In this document: positions 1-5,563 of the stretch, in pieces | How positions within the stretch are numbered: the stretch's first letter is position 1 | How the letters are laid out: every line of letters begins with the position of its first letter | Source: an uncultured Bacteroidales bacterium | Lineage (GTDB): Bacteria; Bacteroidota; Bacteroidia; Bacteroidales; UBA932 | Length of the DNA: 9,063 nucleotides | Direction: 5' to 3' | Assembly: GCA_946614205.1 (NCBI GenBank) | Contig: CAMOGR010000054.1 | Coordinates: 1 to 9,063 of the forward strand | Notes under the pieces: model-generated | Told to the model about the DNA's origin: nothing | Database searches by the model: none | The model's input: only the letters and a program-made list of their open reading frames with translations | Translations under genes and position numbers: made by a program

Positions 1-389
1 CCGACGGAGAGTTCACCAGCGGCTACACCAGCTACTCGCTTGACGGCTATGACTTCATCATTGAAGGCTCGCTGGCAGAAGAAAAGGAATGGAAGTCTTT
101 CGACGGTACCCTTCATCAGAGAATCGACGGCTGGGTTGCCCTTCAGGAAGGCGGCCTTTGCGAAGGCGCCGGCAGTGGCAACAAGTATGAAATCGCCCTC
201 AACAAGGTCGCTTTCAACGGTGCTGCAGCAACAAGCACTGTCCCCATGCCCATGGGCACTGAGTTCCAGACCGGCATCCGCTTCTACAACGCTACCTGGG
301 GCGAACTCGCCAACATGCCCGACGGCGCAGTCACCGATGAAAACGCCAAGGGTTATGGCCACCTCCTCAAAATTGTCTCCGCAGAATAA
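1..389 (+). CDS. C-terminal end of a probable secreted protein with a DOMON/CBM9-like beta-sandwich (5' end outside window)
   Basis: An open frame enters from the left edge (first complete codon at base 3) and ends at TAA 387-389, giving 128 residues. The visible part is rich in Gly, aromatic and acidic residues and alternates like a beta-sandwich. A Tyr-Glu-Ile-Ala-Leu strand (GNKYEIALNKVAF) followed by a Phe-Gln-Thr-Gly-Ile-Arg-Phe strand resembles the end of the lipoprotein at 5564-6988, where LYYEIAVTRSAF and LGMYITKQW sit at matching places. That layout is typical of DOMON/CBM9-like carbohydrate- or ligand-binding domains, so this is probably the binding domain of an envelope protein. 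The N-terminus is missing, so signal peptide and any other domain are unknown. It is followed by a strong terminator. The reading frame is well supported; the domain name is a by-eye inference. Confidence 0.72.
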   Translation, partial: DGEFTSGYTSYSLDGYDFIIEGSLAEEKEWKSFDGTLHQRIDGWVALQEGGLCEGAGSGNKYEIALNKVAFNGAAATSTVPMPMGTEFQTGIRFYNATWGELANMPDGAVTDENAKGYGHLLKIVSAE

Positions 390-407
390 TTTAAGAATGA
401 CCTGATG

Positions 408-457
408 GGCTCTCCGTGCCCGGATTCCATTCCAGGCACAGAGAGCCTTTCTTTTTT
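408..457 (+). terminator. Intrinsic (rho-independent) terminator after the partial gene
   Basis: The arms 408-420 (GGCTCTCCGTGCC) and 435-447 (GGCACAGAGAGCC) pair over 13 positions with a single C/A mismatch. Inside the 14-base loop, GGA (422-424) can pair with TCC (431-433). A T-rich tract (448-457, nine T in ten) follows directly. It lies 18 bases past the stop of the upstream gene and only 14 bases before the ATG of the phosphatase gene, so it may act as a partial terminator that lowers readthrough rather than as a full operon boundary. Confidence 0.88.
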
Positions 458-471
458 ACAGCACACTTATC

Positions 472-1611
472 ATGAGCATCGACAAAGCATTGACATTCGC
501 GGTCTTTGCCGCGCTTATCCTGTCCTGCTCCCGGAAGCAGGAGGACACAGGTCTCCAGTACTATACCACCCCTGATACCTACGGCATCGTATCGGTTACG
601 CCCCCGCCCGCGGATAACGAAGTCCGCAACGTAATTCTCATGATTGGCGACGGCATGGGCCTGGAGCAGGTAAGCTGTGCCTGGGTGCTCAACAAAGGCA
701 AACTCAACTTTGACAACTTCCCGGTGGTCGGCCTGTCGCGCACCTGGTGTACGGACAAGCTCATCACCGACTCAGGCGCTGGCGGAACTGCGCTCGCATC
801 CGGCAGCAAAACGGCCTACGACCACGTAGGAGCAGCACCTGACGGTTCCCCCCTGTACTCTTTCCTCGTCAAGGCGCAGCAGCTTGGCAAGAAAACGGGA
901 ATCGCCACCACATGCCACCTGGCAGACGCCACACCGTGTGATTTCTGCTGCCACAACACTTACCGTTACAATCAGGAAGATCTCATCGCCGACTATCTGG
1001 AATGCGGCGTTGACTACATATCCGGCGGCGGCACCGACTGGTTCACGACCAAACGCACCGACGGCCGCGACATATTGAAAGAAATGGAAGCCGGGGGCTA
1101 TAATGTAGTGCTCGACGAGAGCGCCCTCGCCCAGGCTCAGCTGCCCCTTCTCGCAGTCCTTGCTCCCGACAACCTGCCCGTGGCCCGCGAGCGGGGCGAC
1201 CTGTACCGCAGGAGCGTAGCGCGGGGGCTCGAACTTCTCAGCCAGGCAGCCGGCGAAAAGGGCTTCTGCATGATGCTCGAAGGCTCATGCATCGACGACT
1301 GGCTCCACGGCAACGACATCGGCAAGGCAATGGAAGAACTCCTTGACTTCGACCGCACGATAGGCGACGTACTCCAGTGGGCCGAGAAAGACGGACACAC
1401 TCTGGTAGTGATTACCGCCGACCACTCGACAGGCTGCCTCACCCTGCAGGACGGAGACCTTGCAGAAGGCCGCATCGGCGTAGCATTCGGAAGCGAAGCC
1501 CACAACGGCATCGCAGTCCCCTATTACGTCTGGGGCCCCGGCAGCGAAGCGTTCGGAGGCATAATGGAGAATGACGAACTCGGCCGCCGCATAGCATCTT
1601 TTGTCAAATAG
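472..1611 (+). CDS. Alkaline phosphatase family lipoprotein
   Basis: A 379-residue metal-dependent phosphomonoesterase of the PhoA-type alkaline phosphatase superfamily, probably anchored in the envelope. A short signal sequence ends in a lipobox (LILSC, Cys19). The two-zinc/magnesium active site reads in order: Asp60 in MIGDGMG; nucleophile Ser101 in ITDSGAGGTA; Asp152 and Thr154 in LADATP; Glu270 in MLEGSCID; Asp275 and His279 in IDDWLH; Asp317-His318 in TADHSTG; His344 in AHNG. These match E. coli PhoA Asp51, Ser102, Asp153, Thr155, Glu322, Asp327, His331, Asp369-His370 and His412, so the enzyme looks catalytically intact. It is clearly shorter than E. coli PhoA (471 residues), so surface insertions are missing. 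Unusual points are Gly residues around the nucleophile and a Cys-rich stretch near 150-160 (CHLADATPCDFCCH). It is the first gene after the terminator and its stop lies 10 bases before the next chosen start. The natural substrate is unknown. Confidence 0.93.
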   Translation: MSIDKALTFAVFAALILSCSRKQEDTGLQYYTTPDTYGIVSVTPPPADNEVRNVILMIGDGMGLEQVSCAWVLNKGKLNFDNFPVVGLSRTWCTDKLITDSGAGGTALASGSKTAYDHVGAAPDGSPLYSFLVKAQQLGKKTGIATTCHLADATPCDFCCHNTYRYNQEDLIADYLECGVDYISGGGTDWFTTKRTDGRDILKEMEAGGYNVVLDESALAQAQLPLLAVLAPDNLPVARERGDLYRRSVARGLELLSQAAGEKGFCMMLEGSCIDDWLHGNDIGKAMEELLDFDRTIGDVLQWAEKDGHTLVVITADHSTGCLTLQDGDLAEGRIGVAFGSEAHNGIAVPYYVWGPGSEAFGGIMENDELGRRIASFVK

Positions 1612-1621
1612 AACCGAGGGC

Positions 1622-3202
1622 ATGAAAACAAGTCATCTGAAATATTTGCTCACCACACTCGCAGCAGTCTCTTTTGCCTCCTGCGAGTCCGAGACTCCCG
1701 AGCAGGACAATCCAGGCACCAATGAGCCTGAAATCCCTGTAGATCCTCCCAAGAAAGAGAACCCCGCGCCCGGGACATACAACTTCGTCCTCCCGCAGAC
1801 AGGTGGCAAGACCGTCTGGGCTGAAGGGGACGAGATTTACCTCACAGGAGGCTACACTCCCCATTCCATGACGGTTAAGGTTTCCGCTTCCGACATCTCC
1901 GAAGACGGGCGGACCGCCTCCGTGCGACTAAGTTCCGTGCCGGAGAGCGTTTTCGGCCCCGATGACTTCTACGCCGCATGGCCAGCAGGACTTGTAAGCC
2001 AGGATGACACCTTCTGCGAAGACGTGTTCAGCTTCACAGCAACTGACGCTCCCCTTCTGGGCGCATGGCTGGAAGACAACACGTTCAGGTTCGAGAACCT
2101 GTGCGGAGTTATCAGCCTGAGCGTCGACGGCGACTGGGACGAGGCCGTACTGCGCTCGAACAAATGGGAGTACGTGCTGTTCGACAATTTCAGCGCGAAG
2201 GTCAACAGCGAATCTCCCGACTACCTGTATTCCCGCAAGAGCGGCCATTATTTCTTCAACAAAGCTCTCCAGGACGGCCGAGTCTCATTCTTCATAGCGG
2301 GAGAACTCTCCCTCGGTGAAGGTTTCACCATTCACCTGCGCAAGGGAGACGGCTATCCCAAGGCTTACCTGCATCCGGAGCCGCTGACGCTCTCGCGAAA
2401 CGACGTCCTCGACCTCGGCGACATCACCGGAAAGCTCTCCGATTACGACGGCCCCGCCCCCGCAGACCCCGAAATGCCTGTGATGGGCAGCTATACCAAG
2501 TACAGCATACCAGCGATTCCGGAGTTGTCCGGACTGTGCCTGAATGCCGACAAGACGGCCTTGTGGGGCGTCGGAGACAACGGCCTGCTGGGGATAATCG
2601 AATTCGACGGCACCGTTTCCAAGACATGGAAACCGGCAAAGAGCTGCGGCATGGAAGACATATCCATCAACCCCCAGACAGGCGAGTTGTTCATTGCCGA
2701 CGAGGATTATCACAGGGTCGTGTCGGTCGCAGCGTCCGACTATACCGGCAACACTGAGAGCAAGATGCCTTTCACGGAGCTTTTCAAGATACAGGCAGCC
2801 ATAAGCGGCGGCTATGGCAACTCCAGCGTCGAGGGCGTCGCATACTACAAGGACGACATTCTCTTCGTCGGCACGCAGGTGGGGGCGAATCTATGGAAGT
2901 ACACTACCGGCGGAGAAGAGCTGTCCATGGTCAGCCTCCGCAAGCTCACGTCGAACGCCATCACGGAAATCGGCGGACTCTGCTACGACCCCGTCCGGTC
3001 ATGGCTGTGGGTCATAGATTCCGAGACCCAGAAGATATACGTGCTCGACGAGGACATAACCCACATCCTTGCCTCATATCCGGTGCGTTTCGCGGGCAAC
3101 AGCGAGTCCGTCTGCGTAGACCACGGCAACGGCTGCGTATGGGTCGGCGATGACTCGGACAGCACCTCCAAACTGTTCCGGATTGAATTCGAAGGTCTTT
3201 AG
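1622..3202 (+). CDS. Lipoprotein: fimbrillin-like N-terminal module plus SdiA-regulated/phytase-like beta-propeller
   Basis: A 526-residue predicted lipoprotein. The start at 1622 is preferred over an in-frame ATG at 1601, which overlaps the phosphatase gene, because the signal peptide begins exactly here (MKTSHLKYLL) and ends at Cys21 (SFASC). A Pro- and acid-rich linker (CESETPEQDN onward) follows. Residues about 40-275 resemble, more distantly, the N-terminal modules of the lipoproteins at 3218 and 5564: compare KTVWAEGDEIYL with KVFSWTAGDCISVL, FYAAWPA with KWALYPA, and FRFENLCGVISL with FVFKPMCSVVKF. Residues about 290-526 contain five propeller-type repeats starting near 302 (LSGLCL), 343 (GMEDIS), 402 (SVEGVAY), 449 (EIGGLCYD) and 494 (SESVCVD), each followed by a strand such as LWGV, LFIAD, LFVG, LWVID or VWVGD. 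This is the pattern of SdiA-regulated and esterase-like phytase families. Catalysis is not proven; it may be a binding or sensing propeller. It sits between a phosphatase and a glycosidase-like gene. Confidence 0.82.
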   Translation: MKTSHLKYLLTTLAAVSFASCESETPEQDNPGTNEPEIPVDPPKKENPAPGTYNFVLPQTGGKTVWAEGDEIYLTGGYTPHSMTVKVSASDISEDGRTASVRLSSVPESVFGPDDFYAAWPAGLVSQDDTFCEDVFSFTATDAPLLGAWLEDNTFRFENLCGVISLSVDGDWDEAVLRSNKWEYVLFDNFSAKVNSESPDYLYSRKSGHYFFNKALQDGRVSFFIAGELSLGEGFTIHLRKGDGYPKAYLHPEPLTLSRNDVLDLGDITGKLSDYDGPAPADPEMPVMGSYTKYSIPAIPELSGLCLNADKTALWGVGDNGLLGIIEFDGTVSKTWKPAKSCGMEDISINPQTGELFIADEDYHRVVSVAASDYTGNTESKMPFTELFKIQAAISGGYGNSSVEGVAYYKDDILFVGTQVGANLWKYTTGGEELSMVSLRKLTSNAITEIGGLCYDPVRSWLWVIDSETQKIYVLDEDITHILASYPVRFAGNSESVCVDHGNGCVWVGDDSDSTSKLFRIEFEGL

Positions 3203-3217
3203 GCAAACAGTCGAGGC

Positions 3218-5398
3218 ATGAAAGCAATCACGCGGACAAAGATCATCGCCCTCCTTGCATTGGCATGGATGACGGCATCGTGCGGAATGCGGCCCGAGGA
3301 AGACGTACTCCCGGGAGAGTACGAATTCACCCTCGTCGCCTCTGCGGATGAATATTCCGGCACAAGGACGAGTTACGAAGGCGACAAGGTCTTCTCCTGG
3401 ACCGCCGGGGATTGCATTTCCGTCCTGTTCCACAACGGTGCGGCCGAGCGGTTTTTCACTCTCGCCACGACGGATTGCGGCAAGACTGCGACCTTCCGCG
3501 GCATGATTGATTCCGGTTTCACTCCCGGAGGCGCCGACGGCAAGAAATGGGCGCTTTACCCAGCCGAAGATCATTTCAGAAGAGATGGGACGATATATTT
3601 CAACCAGAGTGCAGCCTTTTCCGGCCCGGGGTCGGGCATACCTCTCGCTGCGTTGGGAACTGATGCCGGTGCCTTCGTGTTCAAGCCCATGTGCTCGGTC
3701 GTCAAATTCTCCTTCACCGGCATCGAGGCCTCACGGGTAGGATTCACCGTAACCAACCGATACAAATACGCGCTGTCCGGATATTTCCCCTGCAAGGAAG
3801 GCGGCTTCTGCCTGTACTGGCCGCCAAGGGACGTCCCCGACGGCTCGGCAGAACGTTCAATCGAGTATTCCGCTACTGTCGAAGGAGGCTGCGCATCGTT
3901 CTACGTCCCTGTGACCGCATGGAACGTGAGCAAGTTCACGCCTCAGATAATACTGCGGGATGCAGCCAGCGGCTCGGTCATTTATTCCGCTACTGCCAAG
4001 CAGGGCTTCCCAATAGAGGCCAATGCCTCCATGGGGCGCATCACCGTCGTTCCCGCCATGGACTGCGCACCTGCTGAAGAGAAGATGAACACCGTCACCT
4101 ACACTGAGAGCACGGAAAACATCATCAATCCCGAAAGGGGCTATTACGTATCCCAGAGCTTCCGCAGCGCTTCCGACAGCCCTGTAAGCGCCTCGAAGAT
4201 GCGTTCCGCCCGCTACGCCGGCCGCTCGCTTATGCTGCTGGAGTTCTACCTTACCCCCTTCATGGAGTCGGACATCTCCGGAGAATACCTCACGCTCGTG
4301 GAGAATAACTTCAAAGCCATGAGGAGCGGAGGGATGAAGTGCATCCTGCGCTTCGCATACAAAGACAACTACAGGGAGGACGACCACCCTTGGGATGCCA
4401 CAGAGAGCGTCGTCATGCGTCACATAGCCCAGCTCAAGCCGCTCCTGCAGAGTTACTCGGACGTGATTTTCGTTCTGCAGGCAGGATTCATAGGCTCCTG
4501 GGGCGAATGGTACTATACCGACAATTTCGTAATGAGCCCGTCCACCGACGCCGACTACCTGCCCCGGAAGCGTGTGCTCCAGGCCCTGCTGGATGCGATG
4601 CCGGCCGACCGTCAGGTACAGGTTCGCACACCGGCCTTCAAACTCAGGCTGCTCGGGCTGTCGGCTTCCGACGCACTCACGGCCGCTACTGCGCACGACG
4701 GCTCCGCCCGCTCCCGCGTAGGCGGTCACAACGACTGCTTCGTAGCGTCGTCCAACGACAAGGGGACCTTCAATTCCGCCGCCGAACGCAGTTTCTGGAA
4801 GGCTGACAGCAAGTACACCATCATGGGCGGCGAGACCTGCGCCGTGTCCGACTACTGCCACTGCAGCCCGCAGTCAGGCGCCCCGGGTGTGCTCTCCGAA
4901 CTTGCGGACTACCACTGGACCTACCTCAACAGCGGATACCACTCAGACGTCCTCAAACTCTGGAGGACAGAAGGCTGCAGCGACGAAGTGAGCCTGCGAC
5001 TTGGATATCGCATAGTGCTCAGCGAAGCTTCTTTCACCGGCTCTCCCGCAAGGGGCGGCGTCATGAAGGCCGTCCTGAAGCTCCGCAACAAAGGATTTGC
5101 GGCTCCCATGAACCCGCGCGGCGCTTTCCTGGTGCTCACTGATGCTTCGGGGGGCGAACTTGGCCGATGGCCGCTCGGTTCCGACCCGCGCACCTGGCAG
5201 CCCGACGATGGCGAAATAGTCATAGAAAAGAGTTTCACCCTGCCGTCGGCAGCCTCGGGCAACCTCTCCCTGCACCTGGCCCTTCCGGATGCCGCCCCGA
5301 CGCTGGCTGCAGACCCGGAATTCGCCATACAGCTTGCCAACGACGGCGTGTGGGACGAGGACAGCGGGCTCAATCTTCTGTATTCTTTCAGCATATAG
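3218..5398 (+). CDS. Lipoprotein: fimbrillin-like N-terminal module plus DUF4874 and DUF4832 (putative glycosidase-like)
   Basis: A 726-residue predicted lipoprotein with signal peptide to Cys22 (MTASC). Residues about 33-280 form a module closely related to the one in the protein at 5564-6988 (shared features: FSWTAGD, ISVLF, FFTL, LAALG, VFKPMCSVVKFSF, ALSG, CK.GG..LYW, ASFYVP). Residues about 295-726 match the Bacteroidota DUF4874-DUF4832 arrangement: NPERGYY at 304-310, an alternating alpha/beta region with LRFAYKDNY, GSWGEWYY with Glu430, GGHNDCF with His504, GGETC with Glu539, then WTYLNSGYHSDVL and a beta-rich C-terminal domain from about 600. The WGEW and GGETC acidic residues sit where a TIM-barrel glycosidase-like enzyme could place catalytic groups, but the activity of these DUF families is not established to my knowledge. 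The gap from the previous stop is 15 bases. Domain assignment is from recognised motifs; enzymatic function is inference. Confidence 0.85.
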   Translation: MKAITRTKIIALLALAWMTASCGMRPEEDVLPGEYEFTLVASADEYSGTRTSYEGDKVFSWTAGDCISVLFHNGAAERFFTLATTDCGKTATFRGMIDSGFTPGGADGKKWALYPAEDHFRRDGTIYFNQSAAFSGPGSGIPLAALGTDAGAFVFKPMCSVVKFSFTGIEASRVGFTVTNRYKYALSGYFPCKEGGFCLYWPPRDVPDGSAERSIEYSATVEGGCASFYVPVTAWNVSKFTPQIILRDAASGSVIYSATAKQGFPIEANASMGRITVVPAMDCAPAEEKMNTVTYTESTENIINPERGYYVSQSFRSASDSPVSASKMRSARYAGRSLMLLEFYLTPFMESDISGEYLTLVENNFKAMRSGGMKCILRFAYKDNYREDDHPWDATESVVMRHIAQLKPLLQSYSDVIFVLQAGFIGSWGEWYYTDNFVMSPSTDADYLPRKRVLQALLDAMPADRQVQVRTPAFKLRLLGLSASDALTAATAHDGSARSRVGGHNDCFVASSNDKGTFNSAAERSFWKADSKYTIMGGETCAVSDYCHCSPQSGAPGVLSELADYHWTYLNSGYHSDVLKLWRTEGCSDEVSLRLGYRIVLSEASFTGSPARGGVMKAVLKLRNKGFAAPMNPRGAFLVLTDASGGELGRWPLGSDPRTWQPDDGEIVIEKSFTLPSAASGNLSLHLALPDAAPTLAADPEFAIQLANDGVWDEDSGLNLLYSFSI
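3314..4057 (+). repeat. Copy 1 of a duplicated N-terminal lipoprotein module (pairs with 5660-6421)
   Basis: This region encodes residues 33-280 of the DUF4874/DUF4832 lipoprotein and is paralogous to residues 33-286 of the lipoprotein at 5564. Similarity is visible at DNA level, for example at 3680-3715 against 6047-6082, where most differences fall at third codon positions. That points to an old duplication kept by selection on the protein rather than a recent DNA copy. Confidence 0.75.
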
Positions 5399-5419
5399 TT
5401 TTCCAAAATATTAAACGCC

Positions 5420-5560
5420 ATGAAAATCAAGTACATCAAACCAGACTCCTCCCCGGTACAGATGCTGCCGTGGGAAATGCTGCTTGCTTCCGGAGCCATC
5501 GACGCTTCCGGACAGGACTACGAAGATCCTATTGTAATTGACCCCAGCGAAATATTCTGA
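5420..5560 (+). CDS. Small 46-residue protein of unknown function within the lipoprotein operon
   Basis: The ATG at 5420 lies 21 bases after the upstream stop and the TGA at 5558-5560 lies 3 bases before the next ATG, which fits translational coupling. The protein begins MKIKYIKPDSSP, continues with a short hydrophobic patch (VQMLPWEMLLASG), then ASG again and an acidic tail ending DPIVIDPSEIF. It has no signal peptide, no lipobox Cys (it has no Cys at all) and no full membrane helix; net charge is negative. The layout (Tyr-Ile-x-Pro near the start, hydrophobic middle, LL-x-ASG, acidic end) recalls the many short uncharacterised Bacteroidales proteins annotated only as hypothetical, but that is from memory. 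It could be a small regulator, a chaperone-like partner for its neighbours, or a peptide precursor; no modification enzyme is visible in the window. It is probably real because of position and spacing. Confidence 0.66.
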   Translation: MKIKYIKPDSSPVQMLPWEMLLASGAIDASGQDYEDPIVIDPSEIF

Positions 5561-5563
5561 GCC

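Noticed and set aside
40..405. Plus-strand open frame of 121 codons at the left edge
   Set aside because: The sequence is Ser/Pro/Thr-rich low complexity and overlaps the better frame ending at 389, which gives a protein-like beta-rich sequence resembling another protein in the window.
1601..1621. Upstream in-frame ATG as the start of the propeller lipoprotein
   Set aside because: It overlaps the phosphatase gene and adds seven residues before a normal lipoprotein signal peptide; the ATG at 1622 gives a standard Met-Lys signal start.
3857..4861. Long open frame of 334 codons on the minus strand
   Set aside because: It lies antisense to the DUF4874/DUF4832 gene, whose frame has recognisable domains. 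Its translation is low-complexity Gly/Val/Ala/Arg-rich, as expected from the GC-rich codon bias of the true gene.
5399..5419. AT-rich gap as a promoter for the small gene
   Set aside because: Only 21 bases separate the genes and no paired TTTG / TAnnTTTG-type Bacteroidota promoter elements are visible; it is better read as an ordinary A/T-rich translation initiation region.
5420..5560. Small protein as a RiPP precursor
   Set aside because: There is no radical SAM, cyclodehydratase, lanthipeptide synthase or peptidase-transporter gene in the window and the core has no Cys, so the idea is not supported here, although it cannot be excluded outside the window.
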